This document shows positions 52,094 to 60,426 of a DNA stretch of 64,000 bases, piece after piece. Below the pieces are notes generated by a model that worked only from the letters and a program-made list of their open reading frames with translations, was not told the origin of the DNA and did no database searches. Source of the DNA: Achromobacter sp. Bel (GTDB taxonomy: Bacteria > Pseudomonadota > Gammaproteobacteria > Burkholderiales > Burkholderiaceae_B); the NCBI RefSeq assembly GCF_012928505.1, contig NZ_JABBJN010000006.1, positions 112,690 through 176,689 of the forward strand, read 5' to 3'. The position numbers and the translations under genes are program-made. Position 1 is the stretch's first letter. Each line of letters begins with the position of its first letter.

Positions 52094-52410
52094 GTTCTTG
52101 AGACGCCTGGCGCGGGGGCGGCCCGGGGTGTGCGGGTCAACGATTGCGGTCCGGAGCCTGCGCTCCGGACTGCCCCTGCGTCATCCTCGTTGCCGCCTGC
52201 GGCGGCTGCCTTCGGATTCCCTTGGGCGCATCGACTCCCCGCACACCCCGGGCCGCCCCCACGCCAGGCTCTGGTTTCGACACTTCACCGCCTCAGGGGC
52301 GGGTGGTGTGCTTGGCATTTTTCTGCCGGGCGGTTTGGAGATGGAGGATCTTGTGGGGTCGCCAAAAAGGGCCGCGCGGGCGGCCCTTTTTGGCATTGGG
52401 GTGTCTTGCG
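52094..52410 (+). repeat. Dispersed ~320-bp repeat, copy 2
   Basis: Aligns with the minus strand of 21880-21561, about 317 against 320 bp. Shared landmarks in order: GTTCTT with CGCCTGG, GCGGGTCAACGATTGCGGTC, hairpin 52146-52173 (12-bp stem with one G-T pair, loop CTGC), CGGATTCCCT and ATCGACTCCCCGC, CGCCAGGCTC, ATGGAGGATCTTG, the GC hairpin with T5 and GTCTTGCG at the end. Confidence 0.75.
52362..52393. terminator. Bidirectional terminator inside repeat copy 2
   Basis: Perfect 13-bp stem CCAAAAAGGGCCG/CGGCCCTTTTTGG with loop CGCGGG. T5 on both strands: could end a + strand transcript from the repeat and also the SET-domain gene transcript coming from the right (minus). Confidence 0.8.
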
Positions 52411-52464
52411 GGTGTGGGGGCGCCGCGCGCGGTTGGGGGCGCGGCGGCTGGAGGTTGGGCTGTC

Positions 52465-53040
52465 TTACTTTGCTGTGGCGGGTGTTTTTGCCGCGGTTGC
52501 CGAATCGGCGGATTCGGCCGCTTCCACGACGCTTTCCGTTGCGGGCGTTTCTGCTTTCTTCTTTTTCTTTTTCGGCAGTGCCAGCATCGTGCCGCGGCAC
52601 GGAGGAGTGCCGCACAGGCAGCGGTAGCCTTCCTTCAGCGCCTTGGTGATGCGGCCGTCCAGGACCAGGCCGTAGTCGTACGACAGTTCGGTGCCGCGCG
52701 GCAGGTCGCGCAGGGCGACGATGTAGACGCGCTTGCCGTGCTTGCCTTCCTGGGCCTCGCAGTTGGGCTCACAGGAATGGTTGATCCAGCGGGCGTCGTT
52801 GCCGCAGTCGCCGCCGTCGATCACGCGGCCGGAGCTGAGCGCGAAGAAGAAGGTGTGGAAGGGATCGTCCGGGTTGGTCGGGTGGCGGCGGTCGGCTTCC
52901 TTGGCGCTGATGCGCGCGCCGCCGTATTCGATGATGCGCGTGCCCGCAGGGATCTTGCGGGCGGCGAAGACGCCGTTGCCGTGCAGCTTGGAGCGGCGGA
53001 CGACATGCCAGGGCTTGATCGGGGTGTCTTCGGTGGTCAT
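52465..53040 (-). CDS. SET-domain protein-lysine methyltransferase
   Basis: 191 residues, nearly all SET domain: KLHGNGVFAARKIPAGTRII, WINHSCEPNCEAQ (NHSC substrate/AdoMet site), GTELSYDYGLVL (catalytic Tyr), and a post-SET-like Cys cluster CLCGTPPCRG. It transfers methyl from S-adenosylmethionine to lysine in eukaryotic chromatin, and bacterial examples modify histone-like or ribosomal proteins. The tail after the SET fold (KKKKKKAETPATE then Ala/Ser/Glu-rich) is low complexity. Single gene ending at a bidirectional terminator. Confidence 0.92.
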   Translation of the reverse strand: MTTEDTPIKPWHVVRRSKLHGNGVFAARKIPAGTRIIEYGGARISAKEADRRHPTNPDDPFHTFFFALSSGRVIDGGDCGNDARWINHSCEPNCEAQEGKHGKRVYIVALRDLPRGTELSYDYGLVLDGRITKALKEGYRCLCGTPPCRGTMLALPKKKKKKAETPATESVVEAAESADSATAAKTPATAK

Positions 53041-53144
53041 GGAGGCGTGGGTAGGCGGTGAGACGAAACAGAATTATATCGACGCGTCTTTGACAGAACG
53101 ACAGGCGTATAGTTAGCGCGCCTTGTCCTTACTTGATATTCATC

Positions 53145-54065
53145 ATGATCGTCCGTCCGCGTCCCTCTGCGCTGGCCTTGTTCTTTATTTTGCGCGGCTC
53201 CATCATCCCGCGCATTTTCAGCCGGATCCTCGTGATCTCGCTACTGTCCTGCGTGGTGGTGTGGATGTACCACCGCCAGCTGTTTTCGCCGGCGCACCTG
53301 ACGGCGGTGCCGTTCTCGCTCTTCGGCCTGGCGCTGTCGGTCTTCATGGGCTTTCGCAACAACGTCTGCTATGACCGCTGGTGGGAAGCCCGCAAGCAGT
53401 GGGGCGACCTGATTGTGCAGGCGCGCAGCCTGGCGCGCGAAAGCGCGGTGCTGCTGGCGGCCAGCACGGCCAACCCGGTCCAGGAACGGCTGGTGCGGCG
53501 CTGCATCGGTTTCGGGTACGGGCTGGCGGCGCGCTTGCGCGGGCAGGACATGGTGGAAGCCGTGCGCCCCTGGGTGCAGCAAGACGAGCTGGATACGCTG
53601 GCCGGTTGCCGCAATGTGCCGGACGCCCTGCTCATGGCGATCAACCGCGATCTGGCGTCCTGTCTGCGGCGTGGCGAACTCACCGATATCCTGTATCAAG
53701 GGCTGACCCAGCGCGTGGCGCAGTGCGCCGCCATCCAGGCCGCCTGCGAACGCATCAAGTTCACGCCCTGTCCGTTCGCCTATTCGCTGCTGCTGCATCG
53801 CACGGCGTGGCTGTTCTGCCTGCTGCTGCCGTTCGGGCTGGTGGGCACGCTGGAATACCTGACCCCGGTGGCGGTCATCATCATCGCCTACACCTTCTTC
53901 GGGCTGGACGCGCTGGGCGACGAGCTGGAAGACCCCTTCGGCCTGGAAGAAAACGACCTGCCGCTGTCGGCGCTGGCCCGCGTAATCGAAATCGACCTGC
54001 TGGAAGGCCTGGGCGTGCGTCCGCTGCCGGAGGCGGCCCAACCGGTGGGGTTCGTGCTGCGATAG
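53145..54065 (+). CDS. Bestrophin-family (YneE-like) membrane channel protein
   Basis: 306 residues. FGLALSVFMGFRNNVCYDRWWEARKQWGDL-type segment (MGFRNNVCYDRWWEARKQWG) is the bestrophin hallmark, with membrane helices at about 13-60 and 205-250 and the acidic motif DALGDELEDPFGLEENDLPL at about 260. Homologues form pentameric anion or cation channels. ATG 53145 used; a TTG four codons upstream is possible. No clear ribosome-binding site. Followed by a 52-bp gap to the convergent Lrp gene. Confidence 0.92.
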   Translation: MIVRPRPSALALFFILRGSIIPRIFSRILVISLLSCVVVWMYHRQLFSPAHLTAVPFSLFGLALSVFMGFRNNVCYDRWWEARKQWGDLIVQARSLARESAVLLAASTANPVQERLVRRCIGFGYGLAARLRGQDMVEAVRPWVQQDELDTLAGCRNVPDALLMAINRDLASCLRRGELTDILYQGLTQRVAQCAAIQAACERIKFTPCPFAYSLLLHRTAWLFCLLLPFGLVGTLEYLTPVAVIIIAYTFFGLDALGDELEDPFGLEENDLPLSALARVIEIDLLEGLGVRPLPEAAQPVGFVLR

Positions 54066-54117
54066 GGATGATGCGCGGGAACAGGCGCCAGGCCGGCCAG
54101 GCCCTGGCGCAGCCGCA

Positions 54118-54588
54118 TCATCCGGCCGGCCCCATCAGCGGCAGCATGGTTTCCTTCAGGCGGCGCAGCACGAAGCAGGATTTGCTGTGGCGGATGCCGG
54201 GGATGCGGTAGAGCTGTTCGCGCAGCAGGCGTTCGTAGTCGCGGGTGTCGCGCACGGCGATGCGGATGTAGTAGTCGTAGTCGCCCGACACCAGAAAGGC
54301 CTCCAGTACCTCGGGGATGGCCGCCAGCGCGCGGCCGAACTCGTACAGCGTTTCCTCGCTGTGGCTCTCCAGCGTGACGTGCACGATCACCGTGTCCATG
54401 AAGCCCAGGCTGGCCGGATCGATGTCCACGGTATAGCCGCGGATCACCCCGGCGCTTTCCATGCGCTTGATGCGGTTCCAGCACGGCGTGGACGACAGGC
54501 CGACTGCGGCGCCGATGTCGTTCAGGCTGGCGCGCGCGTTCTCTTGCAGCACCTTCAGAATGGCCAGGTCAAACTTGTCCAGGTTCAT
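54118..54588 (-). CDS. Lrp/AsnC-family transcriptional regulator
   Basis: 156 residues, standard Lrp length. HTH (LDKFDLAILKVLQENARASL then NDIGAAVGLSSTPCWNRIKR, residues about 3-55) and RAM/ligand domain (EAFLVSGDYDYYIRIAVRD). GAGGAA upstream of ATG 54588. Divergent from ilvB, so it probably regulates that gene in response to amino acids. The open frame upstream of this start is only the shadow of ilvB. Confidence 0.93.
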   Translation of the reverse strand: MNLDKFDLAILKVLQENARASLNDIGAAVGLSSTPCWNRIKRMESAGVIRGYTVDIDPASLGFMDTVIVHVTLESHSEETLYEFGRALAAIPEVLEAFLVSGDYDYYIRIAVRDTRDYERLLREQLYRIPGIRHSKSCFVLRRLKETMLPLMGPAG

Positions 54589-54609
54589 TTTCTTTGATTC
54601 CTCAAAATC

Positions 54610-54658
54610 GAAGATAAATTTACTCCGTCTGGCCGGTAAACGTGGAAAAGAAGATAAA
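54610..54658. promoter_or_regulatory. Candidate Lrp sites between Lrp and ilvB genes
   Basis: GAAGATAAA occurs at 54610-54618 and again at 54650-54658, exactly 40 bp apart (about four helical turns), and a TTTAC-N12-GTAAA dyad lies between at 54619-54640. AT-rich, phased repeats suit Lrp-type octamer binding; functional role inferred. Confidence 0.4.
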
Positions 54659-54690
54659 AATTCTTCCAGGCTACGAATAAGATAGATAGC

Positions 54691-56508
54691 ATGAACGATC
54701 GCCTGCACCCCACCGCCGCCGCCGCGCTTGCCGCCACTGAACCCGCCGTTTCGAATGGCGCGAAGATTCTGCTCGATACGCTGATTGCGCACGGCGTCGA
54801 CACCGTGTTCGGCTACCCCGGGGGGGCGGTCCTGCCGCTGTACGACGCGCTGTATGCCGAGCCGCGCCTGCGCCATGTGCTGGTGCGCCACGAACAGGCG
54901 GCCGTGCATGCCGCCGAAGGGTACGCCCGCAGCACCGGCCGCACCGGCGTCGTGTTCGTGACCTCCGGCCCGGGCATGGCCAACACCACGTCGGGCTTGC
55001 TGGACGCCATGTGCGATTCGATCCCGGTGCTGTGCGTCAGCGGACAGGTCTCCACGGCGGCCATCGGCACCGATGCTTTCCAGGAATGCGACGCCATCGG
55101 CATTTCGCGTTCCGTGACCAAGTGGAATACCCAGATCCGCGCCGTGGACGACGTGGCCAATGTGGTGTCCCGGGCGTTCGAGCTGACCCGTCAGGGCCGT
55201 CCCGGCCCCGTGCTGGTGGACTTTCCAAAAGACGTGCAGTTGGCCGTGCCGCGCGATGCGGACGACGACGTGCCCGGCCTGCCCTCGCAGCAAAAGCTGG
55301 CCGCGCTGCGTGCGCGCCGCCAGTCGGGCAAGCTGGCGCCTAAGTTGCCGCAGTCGGCCGTGCGCCGCGCCGCCGCGCTGATCGCGCAGGCCAAGCGCCC
55401 CATCTTCTACGGCGGCGGCGGGCTGGTGAATGCCGGCCCCGACGCTTGCGAAGCGTTCGCCGACCTGGTCCGCCATACCGGCGCGCCCTGCACCCTGACG
55501 CTGATGGGCCTGGGCGCCTTCCCCGCGTCCAGCCCGCAGTTCGTGGGCATGCTGGGCATGCACGGTACGGTCGAGGCCAACCTGGCCATGCACAACGCCG
55601 ACCTCGTCGTCTGCATCGGCGCCCGTTTTGACGACCGCATCACCGGCAAGATCTCGGAATTCTGCCCGCATGCGCGCAAGATCCATATCGACATCGACCC
55701 GGCGTCGATCAACAAGGTGGTGCGGGTGGACGTGGCGCTGGTGGGCGACTGCCTGCCGCTGGTGCGGGCGCTGCGCGCCGAATTGGGCGATGAACCGATG
55801 GACGCGGCGCGCCTGGCGCCGTGGTTCAGGCGCATCGACACGTGGCGCCGTCAGGATTGCCTGGGCTTCACGCCTGCGGCCGACGCGATCCTGCCGCAGC
55901 ATCTGATGGCCAGCCTGAACGCGGCGTTGGCCGACCGCGACGCCATCGTCTCCACCGACGTGGGCCAGCACCAGATGTGGGCCGCGCAGTACCTGCGTTT
56001 CGACAAGCCGAACCGCTGGCTGACCTCGGGCGGCGCCGGCACCATGGGGTATGGCGTGCCGGCCGCCATCGGCGCGCAGGTGGCGCATCCCGACAAGACG
56101 GTGGTCTGCGTGAGCGGCGACGCGTCGGTGTTGATGAACATCCAGGAACTGTCTACGGCCATGCAGCACCAGACGCCCGTGAAGGTCGTGCTGTGCAACA
56201 ACGGCTACATGGGCATGGTGCGCCAGTGGCAGGAACTGATCCACGGCGGCCGCTACAGCCACAGCTACAACGCGTCGCTGCCCGATTTCGTGGCGCTGGC
56301 GCGGGCCTTCGGCTGGGGCGCGGCGCGGGTGGACGACCCGGCCAAGCTGGAGGCCGCACTGGCCGAATGCCTGGCGCATGACGGCCCCTACTTCCTGGAC
56401 GTGGCGGTGTCGGCGCAGGAAAACTGCTTCCCGATGATGCCCGCGGGCCATGGCCATCAGAAGATGATGCTGGCCGAAGGCGTCTGGTATCAGGACGAGA
56501 CGACCTGA
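54691..56508 (+). CDS. ilvB: Acetolactate synthase large (catalytic) subunit
   Basis: 605 residues of the ThDP-dependent acetolactate synthase family: [19 protein letters not shown], catalytic Glu in [43 protein letters not shown]/ThDP parts [13 protein letters not shown] and [18 protein letters not shown] with [15 protein letters not shown]. ThDP motif reads GDAS instead of the common GDGS. Normally partnered by a small regulatory subunit (IlvH/IlvN), which is not adjacent here: the gene stands alone and is divergent from an Lrp gene. No clear Shine-Dalgarno precedes the ATG. Confidence 0.9.
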   Translation: MNDRLHPTAAAALAATEPAVSNGAKILLDTLIAHGVDTVFGYPGGAVLPLYDALYAEPRLRHVLVRHEQAAVHAAEGYARSTGRTGVVFVTSGPGMANTTSGLLDAMCDSIPVLCVSGQVSTAAIGTDAFQECDAIGISRSVTKWNTQIRAVDDVANVVSRAFELTRQGRPGPVLVDFPKDVQLAVPRDADDDVPGLPSQQKLAALRARRQSGKLAPKLPQSAVRRAAALIAQAKRPIFYGGGGLVNAGPDACEAFADLVRHTGAPCTLTLMGLGAFPASSPQFVGMLGMHGTVEANLAMHNADLVVCIGARFDDRITGKISEFCPHARKIHIDIDPASINKVVRVDVALVGDCLPLVRALRAELGDEPMDAARLAPWFRRIDTWRRQDCLGFTPAADAILPQHLMASLNAALADRDAIVSTDVGQHQMWAAQYLRFDKPNRWLTSGGAGTMGYGVPAAIGAQVAHPDKTVVCVSGDASVLMNIQELSTAMQHQTPVKVVLCNNGYMGMVRQWQELIHGGRYSHSYNASLPDFVALARAFGWGAARVDDPAKLEAALAECLAHDGPYFLDVAVSAQENCFPMMPAGHGHQKMMLAEGVWYQDETT

Positions 56509-56604
56509 TTCTTGTGGGCGGTGATGGGGGGCGCGTGGCCAGTCCTTCAGGTTGCGGGACGGGTCGCGGCCGCGCGAAACCCATCGCGCAAGCCGTGGGC
56601 CCTC

Positions 56605-57384
56605 TTAAAACTGAATCGACAGCCCGCCGTCCACCACCAGCACGTGCCCGTTCACATAAGACGCGGCCGGGGATGCCAGGAACACGGCCGCGCCGGCGAT
56701 TTCTTCCGGTTCGCCCCAACGCCCCGTCGGGTTGCGGGCCGCGATGCGTGGGCCGACCTTGGGGTCCGCCACCATCTCCGCATTGGTTTCGGTCGCGAAG
56801 GTGCCGGGCGCGATCGCGTTGCTGGTGATGTGGTGGCCGCCGAATTCCGCGGCCAGGGCGCGCACCATGCCGGTCAGACCCTGCTTGGCCGCCGGATACA
56901 CGGCGTCGCCCGCGCGCGCCAGCTCGCCCACCACCGACGTGATGGCGATCAGCCGGCCGCCGCCTTGGCGCACCATGCGTTCGGCCGCGAACTTGGCCAG
57001 CAGCATGCCGGCGACCAGATCCGTGTCGATCAGCTCGCGGATTTCAGCGGGGCTGGTGTCGCGCAAGGTCTTGCGGTTGCGGGCGCCCACGTTGTTCACC
57101 AGCACGTCCAGGCGCCCGTGCTCGTCGTCGATGCGCTGGAATGCGCGCGCCATGTCGGCGTCGTCGCTGACATCGAACGGCAAGGGATGCGCGTCCAGGC
57201 CGGCGGCCGTCAGGTCGGCCACGGCGGCATCCACGGCCGCGGCGTTGCGCCCGTTGATCAGCACGCGCGCGCCACAGCCCGCCAGCGCCCGCGCAATGCA
57301 AAAGCCCAGTCCGCGCGCGGATCCGGTGACCAGCGCAACCTGCCCGGTCAGGTCGAAGTTGCGCAGATAAGGTAGTGTCTTCAC
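56605..57384 (-). CDS. SDR-family oxidoreductase
   Basis: 259 residues of classical short-chain dehydrogenases. NAD(P) motif TGSARGLGFCIARALAG, LVNNVGARNRKT, catalytic Ser in AITSVVGELARAGD and YPAAK for Tyr/Lys, and terminal LVVDGGLSIQF. Start is the GTG at 57384 with GGAG 8 bp before it; an upstream ATG at 57414 adds a non-conserved decapeptide. Close to gluconate 5-dehydrogenase/3-oxoacyl-ACP reductase types. It lies downstream of the ABC transporter genes in the same direction, separated by a 68-bp repeat. Confidence 0.88.
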   Translation of the reverse strand: MKTLPYLRNFDLTGQVALVTGSARGLGFCIARALAGCGARVLINGRNAAAVDAAVADLTAAGLDAHPLPFDVSDDADMARAFQRIDDEHGRLDVLVNNVGARNRKTLRDTSPAEIRELIDTDLVAGMLLAKFAAERMVRQGGGRLIAITSVVGELARAGDAVYPAAKQGLTGMVRALAAEFGGHHITSNAIAPGTFATETNAEMVADPKVGPRIAARNPTGRWGEPEEIAGAAVFLASPAASYVNGHVLVVDGGLSIQF

Positions 57385-57515
57385 GTCAATTCTCCATCGC
57401 CCTGCGCTGCCCAAAGCGCATAAAACCGCCCTCGGTTTTTGGGTGCCGCTAACCCACGACCCTCACCCGTTCCATCAAGGTGCTTCATGGAAGGCTGACC
57501 CGGTCCGGGCCGCGC

Positions 57516-57583
57516 GGAGCCGGCTTCGCCGGTCCGCAGCGGCGCCCCCTTGAGGGGGAAGCGCGTAGCGCTTCGGGGGTGGG
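57516..57583 (+). repeat. 68-bp triple-hairpin repeat, copy 2
   Basis: Pairs with 39190-39257 at about 62 of 68 positions and keeps all three stems (CCGGC/GCCGG, CCCCC/GGGGG, AAGCGC/GCGCTT). Where copy 1 has G, this copy has A in the last stem, preserving pairing. Again it sits just beyond the stop of a minus-strand ABC permease gene. Confidence 0.8.
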
Positions 57584-57589
57584 CCCCTC

Positions 57590-58444
57590 TTATTCCCTGA
57601 ATTCAGGCGCCCAGTGCAGCAGGCGCCGTTCCAGCCAGGTCACACAATAAACCAGCGCGATGCCAACGATGGACAACAGCGTCACGGCGGCGAACATGTC
57701 GGTGGCGTTCAGCGTGGCCAGCGCGGTGATCATCAGGTAGCCCATGCCGGTGGTGGATCCCACGAATTCGGCCAACACCACGCCGATCAGCGCAAAGCTG
57801 ATGGCGTTGGGCAAGGCGGCGAACGTCCAGGCCGCCGCCGTCGGGATGCGTACGCGCCACAGGATCTGGCGTGGCGATCCGCCCAGCGTGCGGCAGAAAT
57901 CCACCAGTTCGCGTTCGACGCTGCGGCCGCCTTTGTAGGTGTTGAAGAACACCAGGAAGAACACCACGAACCAGGACGTCACCACCTTGGAGGCCAGCCC
58001 CAGGCCGAAGAACATGGTGATGAGCGGCACGAACGCGATGCGCGGCATCGAGTTGAACGCCACGATGAACGGGTTGAACACGTCGGCCAGGAAGCGGCTG
58101 CGGGAAAGCGTCATGCCGACGATGAAGCCGCTGCCCACCCCCACGACCAGCCCCACCATCGTGGCCTGTAGCGTCAGCCACAAGTGCGGCCAGACCGAGC
58201 GCGGCCCGGGCTGCATCCATTCCCACAGCCGCACCGCCACGCGTGACGGCTGGCTGATGAAGAAGGGGTCGAACAACGTATTCTGGGTGAACCACGGGAT
58301 GCGCGTCAGCGTCTCCCACGCGCCCAGGATGACGGCCAGGATCAGCACTTGCCACAAGGTGATGCGCACGCGGCGGGCAATGCCGGCGCGGCGGTCCAGC
58401 CGCAGCTGGTCCTGCAGGGAATCGGAGGTTTCAGTCGGGATCAT
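57590..58444 (-). CDS. SsuC/TauC-type ABC transporter permease
   Basis: 284 residues, about six helices. LILAVILGAWETLTRIPW helix, FIVGMTLSRSRFLADVFNPFIVAFN segment preceding EAA-like SVERELVDFCRTLGGSPRQI and WRVRIPTAAAWTFAALPNAI. Start at ATG 58444 (MIPTETSDS). Importers of this family bring in sulfonates, nitrate, thiamin precursors or other organic compounds. Downstream partner of the ATPase at 58458, 13 bp away. Confidence 0.9.
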   Translation of the reverse strand: MIPTETSDSLQDQLRLDRRAGIARRVRITLWQVLILAVILGAWETLTRIPWFTQNTLFDPFFISQPSRVAVRLWEWMQPGPRSVWPHLWLTLQATMVGLVVGVGSGFIVGMTLSRSRFLADVFNPFIVAFNSMPRIAFVPLITMFFGLGLASKVVTSWFVVFFLVFFNTYKGGRSVERELVDFCRTLGGSPRQILWRVRIPTAAAWTFAALPNAISFALIGVVLAEFVGSTTGMGYLMITALATLNATDMFAAVTLLSIVGIALVYCVTWLERRLLHWAPEFRE

Positions 58445-58457
58445 GACGCAAGGGGAT

Positions 58458-59228
58458 TCAGGCGGCGGCGCGGAACTGCTGGCCCAGCACGCTCCAGAGG
58501 CTTTGCACGTGGGCAACGAACTGCGGCGTTTCGCGCAGCGTGAAGACGTCGCGCGGATGCGGGATGCGGATGCGTTCGTCCAGCAGCACGTGGCTGGGCG
58601 GGCCGGACAGCACCACCACGCGGTCCGACAGCAGGATGGCTTCGTCCAGGTCGTGTGTGACCATGACGATGGTCTGGCCCAGCTTGCGCCAGATCTCCAT
58701 CAGTTCGCGGTGCAGGTGCGTCTTGGTATGGGTGTCCAGCGCGCCGAAGGGCTCGTCCAGCAGCAGGATGCGGGGCTCGACGGCCAGGCTCATCAACAGC
58801 GCCACGCGCCGGCGCATGCCGCCCGACAGCTGGTGCGGGAAGGCGTCGGCGAAGGCGCCCAGGTGACCCAGTTCCAGCAGTTCAGCCACGCGACGGTCGA
58901 TCTTGTCGGCAGCCACGCCCTGGAACTTCAGGCCCAGCGCCACGTTCTTCTTGACGCTGAACCAGGGCAGCAAGGTGTCTTTCTGGAAGATGTAGCCCAG
59001 CGCGGGCGGCACCTGACCGTCCACCACCTGCCCAGCCACGCGGATGGTGCCGGTGGTGGGCCGCAGGAATCCGGCGATCATGTTCAGCAGCGTGCTTTTG
59101 CCGCAGCCCGAAGGGCCGACGATCGAGACGAATTCGCCTTGTTCGATCGTCAGGCTGACCTCGCCCACCGCATGCGTCGTGCCCTGGCGCGACTGGTAGG
59201 CCTTGCCGACGTTGTCCAGCGTGATCAT
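58458..59228 (-). CDS. SsuB/TauB-type ABC transporter ATPase
   Basis: 256 residues with Walker A GPSGCGKSTL, signature LSGGMRRRVALLMSLAVEP, Walker B ILLLDEPFGALDTHTK and switch MVTHDLDEAI. The signature LSGGMRRR is the common variant for this subfamily. ATG 59228 (MITLDNVGKAY) overlaps the binding-protein stop by 3 bp. Confidence 0.92.
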   Translation of the reverse strand: MITLDNVGKAYQSRQGTTHAVGEVSLTIEQGEFVSIVGPSGCGKSTLLNMIAGFLRPTTGTIRVAGQVVDGQVPPALGYIFQKDTLLPWFSVKKNVALGLKFQGVAADKIDRRVAELLELGHLGAFADAFPHQLSGGMRRRVALLMSLAVEPRILLLDEPFGALDTHTKTHLHRELMEIWRKLGQTIVMVTHDLDEAILLSDRVVVLSGPPSHVLLDERIRIPHPRDVFTLRETPQFVAHVQSLWSVLGQQFRAAA

Positions 59229-60286
59229 CAGAGGCCCCGCGCTTTCCGCACGAAGCTCATGTTCACGCATTTGGCGTAGGGCACCGTCTTGATCTCGTCG
59301 TTCGAGAATTGCCGGCCGTCGCCCATGATGGCCGTCATGCGGTTGTACGCGTCTTCGGTGATGAGGTTGTCTTTCAGGAACACGGTGTCTTTGTAGACGC
59401 CCAGCGTCTTCTCGATGGCCGCGCGCGGGAAGGCGTTGAGGTAGTCGTCGTAGATGACGTCGGTGATGCCGGCGGCGGAGTTAGCGGTGATGAAGTCCTG
59501 CGCCTTGACCATCGCGGTGACAAAGGCCTGCACCACTTCAGGGCGCTTCTGGACGGTGTCTTCCAATGTCAGCGCGGCGATGCCGGGGACGTCGCCGCCC
59601 ATGAATTCGTTCCACGAGCTTTCGGTGGTGGCGTCGAAAATGGGCACGCCCCAACCTTCCTGCCGGGCCTGTTCCATCATGGACATGGTGGCCATGCTGG
59701 CCGATACCGAGCCGGTCTTGAGCGCGCCCAGCATGGTGGCCAGGTCGCCCAGCGGGCGGATATCCACCTTGTCGGCCACGCCGGCCTTCTGCATCAGGTA
59801 CAGCGCCATCAGCCAGGTGCTGGACTGCGGCTGGGTGGCGCCCACGCGCTTGCCGGCCAGGTCCTTTAACGACTTGATCTTGCCGCTGTCGAAGTCTTCG
59901 CGGCGGACGATGACATTGGCATAGGTGAGCTTGCGGTCAAAGCCGAACACGAGCGTCGCGGGCTTGCCGGCGATGGTCAGCGCCGGGGCGGCGGTGGCCG
60001 CCGTGGCGCCGAACACGATCTGGCCGGCCGCCAGCAACTGGTTGGTGCGCGGACCGCTTTGCGAATTCAGGTACTCGACGTCCAGGCCGCCTTCGCTGAA
60101 ATAGCCCTTCTTCAGCGCCACGTAGCCGGCCGCGAAAAAGGGATCGATGCTGCCCTGCCCGTAGACGACGCGGCCCAGCTTCGGCTGCGCGAACGCCACG
60201 CGCCCATTGAGCAGGCTGACGCCGGCCAGTGCCCCGGCAGCGGCCAGCACGCGGCGGCGGGTAGTGAAATCGGGGCTGTGGGTCAT
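59228..60286 (-). CDS. SsuA/NMT1-type ABC transporter binding protein
   Basis: 352 residues. Tat-like N-terminus TTRRRVLAAAGALAGVSLL, cleavage near AFAQP, and the NMT1/SsuA fold (VVYGQGSIDPFFAAGYVALKK; FSEGGLDVEYLNSQSGPRTN). GAGGAC precedes ATG 60286. First gene of a binding protein-ATPase-permease operon. Substrate is unclear; sulfonates, pyrimidine precursors and aromatic carboxylates are all known for the family. Confidence 0.9.
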   Translation of the reverse strand: MTHSPDFTTRRRVLAAAGALAGVSLLNGRVAFAQPKLGRVVYGQGSIDPFFAAGYVALKKGYFSEGGLDVEYLNSQSGPRTNQLLAAGQIVFGATAATAAPALTIAGKPATLVFGFDRKLTYANVIVRREDFDSGKIKSLKDLAGKRVGATQPQSSTWLMALYLMQKAGVADKVDIRPLGDLATMLGALKTGSVSASMATMSMMEQARQEGWGVPIFDATTESSWNEFMGGDVPGIAALTLEDTVQKRPEVVQAFVTAMVKAQDFITANSAAGITDVIYDDYLNAFPRAAIEKTLGVYKDTVFLKDNLITEDAYNRMTAIMGDGRQFSNDEIKTVPYAKCVNMSFVRKARGL

Positions 60287-60360
60287 GTCGTCCTCGGGCG
60301 TTGGTTGGGTTGCAGCTGTTTGGCGTAAACAATACCCCAGCGCCACCCGTCCAACAATGG

Positions 60361-60384
60361 AAAACGCCCGGTTGCCCGGGCGTT
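60361..60384 (-). terminator. Terminator of the topB gene
   Basis: Perfect 9-bp stem AACGCCCGG/CCGGGCGTT around TTGC, with a short T-run on the minus strand. It lies 43 bp beyond the topB stop. Confidence 0.7.
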
Positions 60385-60426
60385 GGTCGACTTCTGCGTG
60401 ATTGACGAGTTACGCGCAGCCGTCCG

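Larger units (their letters stand above)
51998..52464. other. 467-bp gene-free stretch with repeat copy 2
   Basis: Contains the promoter region of riboswitch-ribB at its left end and copy 2 of the ~320-bp dispersed repeat (52094-52410). No credible protein gene. A strong hairpin with T-run is at 52362-52393. Confidence 0.7.

Noticed and set aside
53090..53113. TTGACA -35 with TATAGT -10 before the bestrophin gene
   Set aside because: The spacing is only 12-14 bp, too short for a standard sigma-70 promoter.
54589..56457. In-frame upstream extension of the Lrp gene across ilvB
   Set aside because: The Lrp fold begins at ATG 54588 with a ribosome-binding site; the extension is antisense to ilvB and lacks any family similarity.
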